From assembly GCF_018326005.1 (NCBI RefSeq), contig NZ_AP021903.1, positions 186,001 to 250,000 of the forward strand: DNA of 64,000 bases, read 5' to 3'. The stretch is from Pseudomonas sp. Seg1. GTDB lineage: Bacteria; Pseudomonadota; Gammaproteobacteria; Pseudomonadales; Pseudomonadaceae. A model generated the notes under the pieces. The model worked only from the letters and a program-made list of their open reading frames with translations, was not told where the DNA came from and searched no databases. Within the stretch, counting starts at the first letter, position 1. The number at the start of each line of letters is the position of its first letter. Positions 55,088 to 62,996 of this stretch are shown here, piece by piece. The position numbers and the translations under genes were made by a program.

Positions 55088-55960
55088 ATGTCCCAATCGT
55101 CTATTGCGGCCGCCTCTTCGGCCAACGCTGCGCGCCGTGGCAGTGCGACTTCGCGCAGAGTCCTGATCGGTCTTGGCTGGCTGATCTTTTTCCTGTTTCT
55201 GCTGCTGCCGCTGTTCATCGTCGTGTCGCAAGGCTTGAAGAATGGCCTCGGCGCATTCTTCACGGCGATCTTTGAACCGGACGCCCTGTCGGCGCTGAAA
55301 CTCACGGTGTTCGCCGTGCTGATTTCGGTACCGCTGAACCTGGTGTTCGGCGTCAGCGCTGCGTGGTGCGTGAGCAAGTATTCATTCCGCGGTAAGAGCA
55401 TGCTGGTGACGCTGATCGACCTGCCGTTCTCGGTATCGCCGGTGATCGCCGGTCTGGTCTATGTGTTGATGTTCGGTGCTCAAGGCCTGTTCGGGCCGTG
55501 GTTGCAGGATCACGACATCCAGATCGTTTTTGCCCTGCCGGGCATCGTGCTGGCGACGATTTTCGTTACCGTGCCGTTCGTGGCCCGCGAGCTGATTCCT
55601 CTGATGCAGGAACAAGGCACGCAGGAAGAGGAAGCCGCACGCTTGCTCGGCGCCAACGGCTGGCAGATGTTCTGGCACGTGACCGTACCCAACATCAAGT
55701 GGGGCCTGATCTATGGCGTGGTGTTGTGTACTGCGCGGGCCATGGGTGAATTCGGTGCGGTGTCGGTGGTCTCCGGGCACATTCGCGGGGTGACCAACAC
55801 CTTGCCGCTGCACGTCGAGATCCTCTACAACGAATACAACCACGTGGCCGCGTTCGCTGTGGCGAGCCTGTTGCTGATCCTGGCGCTCTTCATCCTGCTG
55901 CTCAAGCAGTGGAGCGAAAACCGTATCAACCGCCTGCGCGCCAGCGCCGCGGAGGAATAA
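55088..55960 (+). CDS. cysW: Sulfate ABC transporter permease CysW
   Basis: 290 residues; ATG 55088 has GGAGG 8 bases upstream and lies 13 bases after cysT. Six helices are seen ([20 protein letters not shown] onward). The EAA motif is [19 protein letters not shown]. The longer hydrophilic N-terminus ([18 protein letters not shown]) is common in Pseudomonas. It forms the second half of the sulfate channel. Confidence 0.94.
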   Translation: MSQSSIAAASSANAARRGSATSRRVLIGLGWLIFFLFLLLPLFIVVSQGLKNGLGAFFTAIFEPDALSALKLTVFAVLISVPLNLVFGVSAAWCVSKYSFRGKSMLVTLIDLPFSVSPVIAGLVYVLMFGAQGLFGPWLQDHDIQIVFALPGIVLATIFVTVPFVARELIPLMQEQGTQEEEAARLLGANGWQMFWHVTVPNIKWGLIYGVVLCTARAMGEFGAVSVVSGHIRGVTNTLPLHVEILYNEYNHVAAFAVASLLLILALFILLLKQWSENRINRLRASAAEE

Positions 55961-55963
55961 TTC

Positions 55964-56953
55964 ATGTCGATCGAAGTGCGTAACGTCAGCAAGAATTTCA
56001 ACGCGTTCAAGGCGCTGGACAACATCAGCCTGGACATCCACAGCGGTGAGCTGGTGGCGCTGCTCGGCCCGTCCGGCTGCGGCAAAACCACCTTGCTGCG
56101 GATTATTGCCGGTCTGGAAACCCCGGATCAGGGCAACATCGTCTTTCACGGTGAAGACGTTTCCGGCCACGACGTGCGTGATCGCAACGTCGGTTTCGTG
56201 TTCCAGCACTACGCGCTGTTCCGGCATATGACGGTGTTCGACAACGTCGCGTTCGGCCTGCGCATGAAACCGAAAAACCAGCGCCCGAGCGAAAGCCAGA
56301 TCGCGACCAAGGTGCATGAGCTGCTGAACATGGTGCAACTGGACTGGCTGTCGGATCGCTACCCGGAGCAGTTGTCCGGCGGTCAGCGTCAGCGTATTGC
56401 GCTGGCCCGAGCCCTGGCGGTCGAGCCGAAAGTGCTGCTGCTCGACGAGCCGTTCGGCGCCCTCGACGCCAAGGTGCGCAAAGAGCTGCGCCGTTGGCTC
56501 GCTCGTCTGCACGAAGACATCAACCTGACGTCGGTGTTCGTGACCCACGACCAGGAAGAAGCGATGGAAGTCGCCGACCGCATCGTGGTGATGAACAAAG
56601 GCGTGATCGAACAGATCGGCTCACCGGGCGACGTCTACGAAAACCCCGCCAGCGATTTCGTTTATCACTTCCTCGGCGACTCCAACCGCTTGCTGCTCAG
56701 CGACGACAACCACGTGCTGTTCCGTCCGCACGAAGTGTCGTTGTCCAAGCATGAGCTGGAAGATCACCATGCCGCTGAAGTGCGTGATATCCGCCCGTTG
56801 GGCGCGACCACGCGGGTGACGTTGAAGGTAGAAGGGCAGACCGATCTGATCGAAGCCGAAGTGGTGAAAGACCACGACAGCCTGATCGGCTTGGCGAAGG
56901 GCGAAACGCTGTTCTTCAAGCCGAAGGTCTGGCAGAAAGTCGCCAACCTTTAA
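55964..56953 (+). CDS. cysA: Sulfate ABC transporter ATPase CysA
   Basis: 329 residues from ATG 55964, 3 bases after cysW, with GGAGG upstream. Walker [11 protein letters not shown]-loop FVFQHYALF, signature [15 protein letters not shown], Walker [13 protein letters not shown] and the H-loop [15 protein letters not shown] are all intact. A C-terminal TOBE-like region (about 240-329) follows. It powers sulfate import by CysT, CysW and Sbp. Confidence 0.96.
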   Translation: MSIEVRNVSKNFNAFKALDNISLDIHSGELVALLGPSGCGKTTLLRIIAGLETPDQGNIVFHGEDVSGHDVRDRNVGFVFQHYALFRHMTVFDNVAFGLRMKPKNQRPSESQIATKVHELLNMVQLDWLSDRYPEQLSGGQRQRIALARALAVEPKVLLLDEPFGALDAKVRKELRRWLARLHEDINLTSVFVTHDQEEAMEVADRIVVMNKGVIEQIGSPGDVYENPASDFVYHFLGDSNRLLLSDDNHVLFRPHEVSLSKHELEDHHAAEVRDIRPLGATTRVTLKVEGQTDLIEAEVVKDHDSLIGLAKGETLFFKPKVWQKVANL

Positions 56954-56958
56954 CTGAT

Positions 56959-57058
56959 CGTTCCCACGCTCTGCGTGGGAATGCATCCCGTGACGCTCCG
57001 CGTCACAGTGGACGCAGAGCGTCCATGGCGGCGTTCCCACGCAGAGCGTGGGAACGAG
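56959..57058. repeat. Paired GTTCCCACGC-type palindromes
   Basis: CGTTCCCACGCTCTGCGTGG (56959 on) and CGTTCCCACGCAGAGCGTGG (57032 on) are each strongly palindromic. They lie between cysA and the convergent DUF962 gene and could stop transcription from both sides. Confidence 0.85.
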
Positions 57059-57064
57059 CGGATG

Positions 57065-57093
57065 TCGGAGCTGCCGCAGGCTGCGATCTTTTA
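57065..57093. repeat. Half copy of the 52861 inverted repeat
   Basis: GAGCTGCCGCAGGCTGCGAT followed by CTTTTA repeats one arm of the element at 52861-52929. Confidence 0.75.
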
Positions 57094-57099
57094 AGCGGC

Positions 57100-57627
57100 C
57101 TAAGCCGCCGCTTTGCGATTCGGATTGACCCGCACCACTCCCGCCCGCGCCTCGATCTGCTCTTTCAACTCATGGCGCATCCCGAGCAGGAACGCCAACT
57201 CGGCCACCACAAACAACGGCCCGACGATCAAGCCGCTCACGTCATCGACAAACGCCGGTTTGCGCCCCTCGTAGTGATGCCCGACAAACTGGATCACCCA
57301 ACCGATCACGAACATCGCCAGGCCACTGCTCAGCCAGACCAGGGTGCTTTGCTGCGCCAGCACATGCCCGGCCCAGACCGACAAGCCCATCAGCACGGTC
57401 ATCAACACGCCCAGCTTCACTTCCAGGCGCAGGTAAAACCATGCCGAGGCCAGCGCCAGCACCACGGCCGGGGATATCCACAAACCCCCCAACGCCCATT
57501 CGGGACGCGACAACAGCACCGCGACCGCCACCACAATCAGCGGAATGCCGATAAAGTGGCTGGCGATGTTGCGTGGGTCGCGGTGGTAGGCGGCGTATTG
57601 ACTCAGATGATCGACGAGGCTTTTCAT
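57100..57627 (-). CDS. DUF962/Mpo1-like membrane protein
   Basis: I chose ATG 57627 because AGGAGGAACAACA precedes it; the longer ORF lacks such a site. 175 residues. LSQYAAYHRDPRNIASHFIG carries the family's conserved His residues, followed by four helices and IQFVGHHYEGRKPAF. Yeast Mpo1 of this family is an iron-dependent dioxygenase acting on 2-hydroxy fatty acids. The bacterial role is not established. Confidence 0.85.
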   Translation of the reverse strand: MKSLVDHLSQYAAYHRDPRNIASHFIGIPLIVVAVAVLLSRPEWALGGLWISPAVVLALASAWFYLRLEVKLGVLMTVLMGLSVWAGHVLAQQSTLVWLSSGLAMFVIGWVIQFVGHHYEGRKPAFVDDVSGLIVGPLFVVAELAFLLGMRHELKEQIEARAGVVRVNPNRKAAA

Positions 57628-57709
57628 TGTTGTTCCTCCTGTAGGGTGATCGCAGCATGCCCCGGGTTCAGCGTTCGCTCTGTCAGGCAGGCGACAATTA
57701 GGAGTGTTC

Positions 57710-58387
57710 ATGGATAAGCGTTCACGGCTGCTGACCGGCCAGTGGTTCAGTCATTTGCCTGCGTCCTTTCAGGATAGTCTGCTGGCGGCGGCCCGGGAGC
57801 GGCGGCTGACGGCGGGGCAGCGGCTGTTTCAGCGTGGCGATCCACCGTGCGGCCTGTACGCGGTGCTCGATGGCGCCATGCGTATTGGCGCGGTGAGCGA
57901 GCAGGGCAAGGAAGCGCTGCTGAGTCTGGTCGAAGCGCCGCACTGGTTTGGCGAAATCTGCCTGTTCGACGGCCAGCCGCGCACCCATGACGCCTATGCC
58001 GTGGGGCCTTGCACGCTGTTGAATATCCCGCAGGCGACATTGCTGAAACTGCTCGATGAACACCCGCTGTACTGGCGGCATCTGGCGCTGTTGATGAGCC
58101 ACAAGCTGCGCTTGACGTTTATCAATCTCGAACAACTGAGCCTGCTGCCAGCCCCGGCACGTCTGGCCCATCGCTTGCTGATGATCGCCGAAGGCTACGG
58201 CGAACTCGATCCGCCCCGTCGGGTGCTGCAACTGCCGCAGGAACAATTGGCGTCGATGCTGTCGCTGTCACGGCAGACCACCAACCAGATTCTCAAGGAC
58301 TTGCAGGGGCAGGGGATCATTGGCTTGGGGTACGGCGAGATCGAGATCCTCGATGCCACGCGATTGCGCACCTTGGCCACAATCTAA
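57710..58387 (+). CDS. Crp/Fnr-family regulator
   Basis: I chose ATG 57710 (TTAGGAG upstream); 225 residues. A cyclic-nucleotide-binding-like domain (LFQRGDPPCGLYAVLDGAMR, GEICLFDGQPRTHDAYA) and a long dimer helix precede a C-terminal helix-turn-helix (QEQLASMLSLSRQTTNQILK). The N-terminal cysteine cluster of FNR is absent, so it is unlikely to hold an iron-sulfur cluster. The ligand is unknown. It is divergent from the DUF962 gene. Confidence 0.9.
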   Translation: MDKRSRLLTGQWFSHLPASFQDSLLAAARERRLTAGQRLFQRGDPPCGLYAVLDGAMRIGAVSEQGKEALLSLVEAPHWFGEICLFDGQPRTHDAYAVGPCTLLNIPQATLLKLLDEHPLYWRHLALLMSHKLRLTFINLEQLSLLPAPARLAHRLLMIAEGYGELDPPRRVLQLPQEQLASMLSLSRQTTNQILKDLQGQGIIGLGYGEIEILDATRLRTLATI

Positions 58388-58416
58388 GATAAAAACACCC
58401 AATCCAGACACCACGA

Positions 58417-58513
58417 ACCTGTGGGAGCTGGCTTGCCAGCGATAGCGGTGCATCAGCCGAAATCAATGTCTGCTGAACGGACGCCATCGCTGGCAAGCCA
58501 GGCTCCCACAGGT
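58417..58513. repeat. REP-type pair (GTGGGAGCTGGCTTGCCAGCGAT)
   Basis: GTGGGAGCTGGCTTGCCAGC at 58421 faces ATCGCTGGCAAGCCAGGCTC at 58486. Both arms are near full length. Confidence 0.85.
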
Positions 58514-58550
58514 TTTCGGTTCTCCATGACATCTGAGTCATAGCACAGAA

Positions 58551-58642
58551 CCTGTAGGAGTGAGCCTGCTCGCGATAGCGGTGTATCAGTCACCCATTGC
58601 CTGACTTACAGATTGCTATCGCGAGCAGGCTCACTCCTACAG
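58551..58642. repeat. Second type of REP pair (CTGTAGGAGTGAGCCTGCTCGCGA)
   Basis: TGTAGGAGTGAGCCTGCTCG (58553 on) and CGAGCAGGCTCACTCCTACA (58622 on) form a long inverted pair. It is adjacent to the previous pair, downstream of the HIUase gene. No gene lies between 58388 and 58659. Confidence 0.85.
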
Positions 58643-58659
58643 AGGATTTGTGTGGGGGC

Positions 58660-59070
58660 TTACGAACCGCGATAAGTCGAGAAACCGTAAGGGCTGAGCA
58701 GCAGCGGGATGTGGTAATGCTGGTCGGTCTGCTTCACTTCAAAAATCACCGGGATTTCCGGGAAGAACGTGTCGTGCTTGATCTTGTTGAAATACTCACC
58801 GGTCTTGAACACCACTCGATACTCACCCGCCTCAAAAGGCTGTTTGGCCGGGAACAGTTCGGCGATGCGTCCTTGTTCATTGGTGGTGCCTTGAGCCAAC
58901 GGCTGCCAGTTCTGGCCGACGTGCTTTTCCAGTGTCACGTTAATGCCAGGCGAAGGCAGGCCGTTTTCCAGATTGAGCACGTGTACGCTCAGCGGGTTGC
59001 CGGCGGCCAGTGCCAGGCTTGAGAAAGCGCTCAGGCCGAGCGCGGCGAGGGTCATGCGCAATGGCGTCAT
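58660..59070 (-). CDS. hiuH: Periplasmic 5-hydroxyisourate hydrolase (transthyretin-like)
   Basis: 136 residues from ATG 59070 (AAGGAGA upstream). A signal peptide (LAALGLSAFSSLALA) precedes the transthyretin-like fold: LSVHVLNLENGLPSPGINV with the active-site His, FFPEIPVIFEV, HYHIPLLLSPYGFSTYRGS with the C-terminal YRGS tetrapeptide. It hydrolyses 5-hydroxyisourate, an oxidation product of urate. Being exported and beside a metal/oxidant-type two-component system, it resembles E. coli HiuH (YedX) more than a cytoplasmic purine catabolism enzyme. Confidence 0.92.
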   Translation of the reverse strand: MTPLRMTLAALGLSAFSSLALAAGNPLSVHVLNLENGLPSPGINVTLEKHVGQNWQPLAQGTTNEQGRIAELFPAKQPFEAGEYRVVFKTGEYFNKIKHDTFFPEIPVIFEVKQTDQHYHIPLLLSPYGFSTYRGS

Positions 59071-59081
59071 GATGAATCTCC

Positions 59082-59567
59082 TTATTGGGAACGGGTGGTG
59101 GCCAGACCGGTTTTCTCGGCAGCCGTGATCGCACAGTTTTCATCTTGCTCACCGCCGCCGGAGCCGGCCACGCCCATGGCGCCGACCAACTCGTTGCCGG
59201 CGAACAGCGGAATGCCGCCGCCGAGCAACAGCAACTCGTCGAGGGTGTTGAGGTTGGCGGTTTCCGGGTTGCTGCGGGCGCGCTCGGCGAACAATCGGGT
59301 CGGGGTCTTCGTCGACAGCGCGGTATAGGCCTTGCGTTGACTGGCAGCGGTGTTGTGCGGGCCGACACCGTCGCCGCGCAGGGTCACCAACAGGTTGCCG
59401 CCGCGGTCGAGTACCGACACGGTGCCAGTGCAGTTATTCATGGCCGTATCGGCCAGCAGGCGGGCGGTTTTCAGATCAAGATCGGCGTGACGCGGCAGTT
59501 CGGGGCTGGCGAAAACGCTGGTGCTCAGGCCGATGGCCAAGCTGGCCAGAAGGTATTTGACGGTCAT
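59082..59567 (-). CDS. GlcG/HbpS-family heme-binding-like periplasmic protein
   Basis: I chose ATG 59567 (GGAG 8 bases upstream), giving 161 residues with a signal peptide (LLASLAIGLSTSVFA). SVLDRGGNLLVTLRGDGVGP, KAYTALSTKTPT and LLGGGIPLFAGNELVGAMGV are GlcG/HbpS motifs. Members bind heme or cobalamin-related ligands or act in redox sensing. It lies 11 bases upstream of hiuH in one operon, so a joint role in oxidative or metal stress is likely. Confidence 0.87.
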   Translation of the reverse strand: MTVKYLLASLAIGLSTSVFASPELPRHADLDLKTARLLADTAMNNCTGTVSVLDRGGNLLVTLRGDGVGPHNTAASQRKAYTALSTKTPTRLFAERARSNPETANLNTLDELLLLGGGIPLFAGNELVGAMGVAGSGGGEQDENCAITAAEKTGLATTRSQ

Positions 59568-59634
59568 GGGGCAGGCTCCAAAAGCGAAGGACGCCACCTT
59601 AGCGGCGCCACTTCGTCAGAATCTCGTCAGCCGG

Positions 59635-59650
59635 ATTACAAGTTTGTAAT
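59635..59650. promoter_or_regulatory. ATTACAA-GT-TTGTAAT operator between hiuH operon and two-component system
   Basis: A perfect 7-base inverted repeat with a 2-base centre lies in the 137-base divergent intergenic region. It resembles the TTACAA-type palindromes described for E. coli HprR/CusR. Its position suits shared control of both divergent operons by the adjacent response regulator. Confidence 0.65.
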
Positions 59651-59704
59651 GGGCAACGTCGCCGAAGGCGCCTAGCCTGTGTGCCTGATCAATCGAGGTG
59701 TGCC

Positions 59705-60385
59705 ATGCGTTTGCTGGTCGTAGAAGATGAAGCCAAAACCGCCAATTTCCTTGCCAAGGGCCTGGGCGAGTCCGGATTTGCCGTGGATGTGGCACTCAAC
59801 GGCCTCGATGGGCGCTATTTCATTGAGCAGCAGGAATACGACCTGATCATCCTCGATGTGATGCTGCCGGGCCTCAATGGCTGGCAATTGCTGCAACTGA
59901 TCCGCCAGCGCGGTGCTACGCCGGTTTTGTTCCTGACCGCCAAAGACGCCATCGAAGACCGCGTGCGCGGCCTCGAGCTGGGTGCCGACGACTATTTGCT
60001 CAAACCTTTCGCCTTCGCCGAATTGCTCGCGCGGGTGCGCACGCTGTTGCGACGCGGGCCGATGCGCGAGGCCGAGTCGTACAACATTGCCGATCTGGAA
60101 ATCGATGTGCTGCGCCGTCGCGTCAGTCGCGGTGGCCAGCGTATATCGCTGACCAACAAGGAGTTCGCCCTGTTGCACCTGCTCGCCAGTCGTCAGGGCG
60201 AAGTGTTGTCGCGCACGCTGATCGCCTCGCAAGTGTGGAACCTGAATTTCGACAGTGACACCAACATGGTCGAAGTCGCGGTGCGCCGCTTGCGCTCGAA
60301 GGTCGATGATCCGTACATGCCGAAACTGATCCACACCGTGCGCGGTGTCGGCTATCAACTGGAAGCGCCGGACGATGCGCTCTAG
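59705..60385 (+). CDS. OmpR-family response regulator (HprR/CopR-like)
   Basis: I chose ATG 59705; 226 residues. The receiver domain has EDE (7-9), phosphorylatable Asp51 (IILDVMLPG) and Lys100 (LLKPFAF). The C-terminal winged helix has [20 protein letters not shown] and [14 protein letters not shown]. The sequence is of the heavy-metal response regulator type (CopR, CusR, HprR). It overlaps the kinase gene by 11 bases and likely binds the palindrome at 59635. Confidence 0.93.
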   Translation: MRLLVVEDEAKTANFLAKGLGESGFAVDVALNGLDGRYFIEQQEYDLIILDVMLPGLNGWQLLQLIRQRGATPVLFLTAKDAIEDRVRGLELGADDYLLKPFAFAELLARVRTLLRRGPMREAESYNIADLEIDVLRRRVSRGGQRISLTNKEFALLHLLASRQGEVLSRTLIASQVWNLNFDSDTNMVEVAVRRLRSKVDDPYMPKLIHTVRGVGYQLEAPDDAL

Positions 60386-61760
60386 GTCGATCGCCTGGCG
60401 CCTGGCGCTGGCGTTCGCACTGGTCTGCGCCTTGGTCCTGAGCGCGATTGGTGTATTTCTCTACCGCTCGCTCGCCGCCGAAATCGCTTATCGCGACGAC
60501 ATGGCCCTGCTTGGGCGACTGGAGCAGGTGCGCGCCTTGCTCGCCGACAGCGACAGCCTTGATGCCTTGCAGGCGCGGCCACGGCTGTACCAGAACATGC
60601 TCGGCAATCTCGACAGCCTGCTGCTGGTGCGTCGGGCCGATGGTTCGAGTGTGATCGGCATCAACCCGCGCCAGCGCGATTTGCCGACGTTGAAGGCGAT
60701 CCCGCGCGAGCAAACGCCGCAGCGCCGCGATGTGCTGAGCTGGCAAGCGGCGGACGGTGCAGAACTGGCGCTGTTGTCCGGTGAAGCGCAGGGACCGAAC
60801 GGCGAACCGCTGACCGTGATCGCCGGCAAAGTGCTGAGCGAGCGTGAGCAGATGCTCAGCAGTTATCGCCTGCGTTTGTACCTCTCGGTCGGGCTCGGCG
60901 CGATATTGGCATTTGCCTTGGGGCTGGTATTGCTGCGCCGTGGTCTGCAACCGCTAAGGCAATTGAGCGAAGCCGTGCGCGGCATCGACCTGCGCAGTCT
61001 CGATCAGCGTTTGCCCGCCGCCGGCACCCCGGCAGAACTGCTCGAACCGGTGCAAGCGCTCAACGGCATGCTGGCGCGTCTGGACGACAGTGTGCAGCGC
61101 TTGTCGCAGTTCTCCGCCGACCTCGCCCACGAGATCCGCACGCCGCTGCACACCTTGCTCGCCAGCAACGGTCAGGCGCTGAACCACCCGCGCAGCACGG
61201 CGGAATATCAGGAAGTGCTGGCCTCGAACATGGAAGAGTTCGAACGGCTAAAGCGCATGGCGGAAAACCTGATGTTCCTCGCCCGTGCCGAACAGGCCGA
61301 GCGAGCGCTCAACCTGCAAACGCTGGAGCTGCAAAGCGTTGGCAGCGAACTGTGCGATTACTTCGAAGCCTTGGCCGACGACCGCGATCTGCGGCTGGAA
61401 AACCATTTGCACGGCGAACTCCGCGCCGATCAGCAACTGCTGCAACGCGCCCTCGGCAATCTGCTGGCCAACGCCGTGCGCCACGCTGACCCCGGCACCT
61501 CGATCAGCCTGCGCCGGCACGATGAGGCAGGCGTGTGCTGGTTGCAGATTCACAACCATGGCCCGGCCATCGCGCCCGAGCATCTGGGCAAATTGTTCGA
61601 CCGCTTCTACCGCGTCGATCCGGCCCGCGCTGAACCCGGGGACTCCGGAGGCCTGGGACTGGCAATCGTGCAGTCGATCATGCACTTGCATGGCGGGCAG
61701 GTGCGGGTCAGCAGTGATGCCTCGGGCACGGTGTTTGAGCTGGGATTTATGGTGGACTGA
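60375..61760 (+). CDS. Sensor histidine kinase (heavy-metal/HprS-like)
   Basis: I chose ATG 60375, overlapping the regulator gene; 461 residues. Two membrane helices (about 9-31 and 168-187) bracket a periplasmic sensor of about 135 residues. HAMP, then a dimerisation domain with His252 in [18 protein letters not shown], and an ATP-binding domain ([25 protein letters not shown]) follow. The family senses copper, silver or peroxide in the periplasm and phosphorylates its regulator. No periplasmic metal motif rich in His or Met is obvious. Confidence 0.92.
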   Translation: MRSRSIAWRLALAFALVCALVLSAIGVFLYRSLAAEIAYRDDMALLGRLEQVRALLADSDSLDALQARPRLYQNMLGNLDSLLLVRRADGSSVIGINPRQRDLPTLKAIPREQTPQRRDVLSWQAADGAELALLSGEAQGPNGEPLTVIAGKVLSEREQMLSSYRLRLYLSVGLGAILAFALGLVLLRRGLQPLRQLSEAVRGIDLRSLDQRLPAAGTPAELLEPVQALNGMLARLDDSVQRLSQFSADLAHEIRTPLHTLLASNGQALNHPRSTAEYQEVLASNMEEFERLKRMAENLMFLARAEQAERALNLQTLELQSVGSELCDYFEALADDRDLRLENHLHGELRADQQLLQRALGNLLANAVRHADPGTSISLRRHDEAGVCWLQIHNHGPAIAPEHLGKLFDRFYRVDPARAEPGDSGGLGLAIVQSIMHLHGGQVRVSSDASGTVFELGFMVD

Positions 61761-61768
61761 CTGCCAAC

Positions 61769-61857
61769 TTCGCGGGCAAGCCCGCTCCCACAGTGGTCAA
61801 GGTGTGACACGGATTTCTGTGCACCCCAAACCCTGTGGGAGCGGGCTTGCCCGCGAA
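61769..61857. repeat. REP-type pair (GTGGGAGCGGGCTTGCCCGCGAA)
   Basis: TTCGCGGGCAAGCCCGCTCC (61769 on) and GGAGCGGGCTTGCCCGCGAA (ending 61857) form an exact inverted pair between convergent genes. Confidence 0.88.
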
Positions 61858-61891
61858 GAGGCCAGTTGAACCGGTGAAAATTCCGGATCAG

Positions 61892-62896
61892 TCAGCGCAA
61901 CTGATCGCGAAACTGCCCCGGCGTCATCCCCGTCCAGCGCTTGAACGCGCGGCTGAAGCTGCTGGTGTCGGCAAAGCCCAGCAGGTAACTGACTTCACTC
62001 AATGAACAGTGCGGATCACGCAGATGCAGCAGCGCGAGGTTCTCACGGCTTTCGTTGAGCAGCGTGTCGAAGCGACAACCTTCATCGGCCAGATGCCGTT
62101 GCAGGCTGCGCAGGCTCAGGTGCAAGGCCTGGGCAATGCGCTCGGCGCTGGGTTCGCCTTCCGGCAGTTGTTCTTCGATGGCGTCGCGCACCTTGCGCTC
62201 CCAGGTCAACGGTTTGAGCTGGGCCATGGTGCGCTTGAGCACCGCTTCGTTGTGTTCAGCGAGTTCAGGGTTGGCGTCGTCGAGGTGGCTGTCGAAGTCG
62301 GCGAGGGCGAATTCCAGACGATCTTCAACGGCGGCGAAATGCACCGGCGCGCGGAAGACTTTATGCCATTGGTGCGCGTCGCTCGGTTCAGGGCGGCGCA
62401 GGTAAACCGCCAGTGGCGCGTAATCACGGCCGAGGCGATTGCGACAGGTGCGCACGTAGATTGCAGCGAAGGCGTCGATGGCTTCGAAGGCGGGAGCGGG
62501 ATTGCCTGACGGAATTTTCAGACGGAACAGATAACGGTCATCGCCACGGCTCAGGTCCAGTTCCAGCGCATCGCTGACCACCGGGTGATAGCGCACGATA
62601 CGTTCGAACACTTCGCGCAGGCTGCCACTGGCTACCAGGGCATAGCCGAGCGCGTGAAACGTGGTCGGGCTGACAAACCGCGACACCCGCAGACCGATGG
62701 CCGGATCACCACTGGACTCCACCGCAAGCGCCCACAAGCGGGTGGTGCCGGACAGCGGATAGCGCGCGTTGGGATCGTCCATCAAGTCCGGGTCGAGCCC
62801 GGCCTGTTGGCACAGGGCAGTGCTGTCCAGCCCCAGCGCGTCGAGTTGCTTGCGCAAGGCACGGGTCCAGCTGGCGAGGGAGGTCGGTTCCTTCAT
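61892..62896 (-). CDS. AraC-family transcriptional regulator
   Basis: 334 residues. The N-terminal half is an arabinose-binding-like domain (PLSGTTRLWALAVESSGDPA, FVSPTTFHALGYALVASGSL) as in OruR/ArgR-type regulators of Pseudomonas. The C-terminal double helix-turn-helix has ERIAQALHLSLRSLQRHLAD and SEVSYLLGFADTSSFSRAFK. It is divergent from the desaturase gene at 62997 across 100 bases, so it likely regulates it. The inducer is unknown. Confidence 0.92.
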   Translation of the reverse strand: MKEPTSLASWTRALRKQLDALGLDSTALCQQAGLDPDLMDDPNARYPLSGTTRLWALAVESSGDPAIGLRVSRFVSPTTFHALGYALVASGSLREVFERIVRYHPVVSDALELDLSRGDDRYLFRLKIPSGNPAPAFEAIDAFAAIYVRTCRNRLGRDYAPLAVYLRRPEPSDAHQWHKVFRAPVHFAAVEDRLEFALADFDSHLDDANPELAEHNEAVLKRTMAQLKPLTWERKVRDAIEEQLPEGEPSAERIAQALHLSLRSLQRHLADEGCRFDTLLNESRENLALLHLRDPHCSLSEVSYLLGFADTSSFSRAFKRWTGMTPGQFRDQLR

Positions 62897-62996
62897 GCTG
62901 ATTGGCGCTTCCGGTCAACAGGTTGGCGTACTCGGCTACCGCGATTCGAACCCTTGCAGGGCAGGATGCGAACATCAATACCCAGAGGATGGAAGC

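Noticed and set aside
57710..58387. Crp/Fnr gene as an oxygen-sensing FNR/Anr
   Set aside because: The N-terminal cysteine cluster needed for the iron-sulfur centre is absent.
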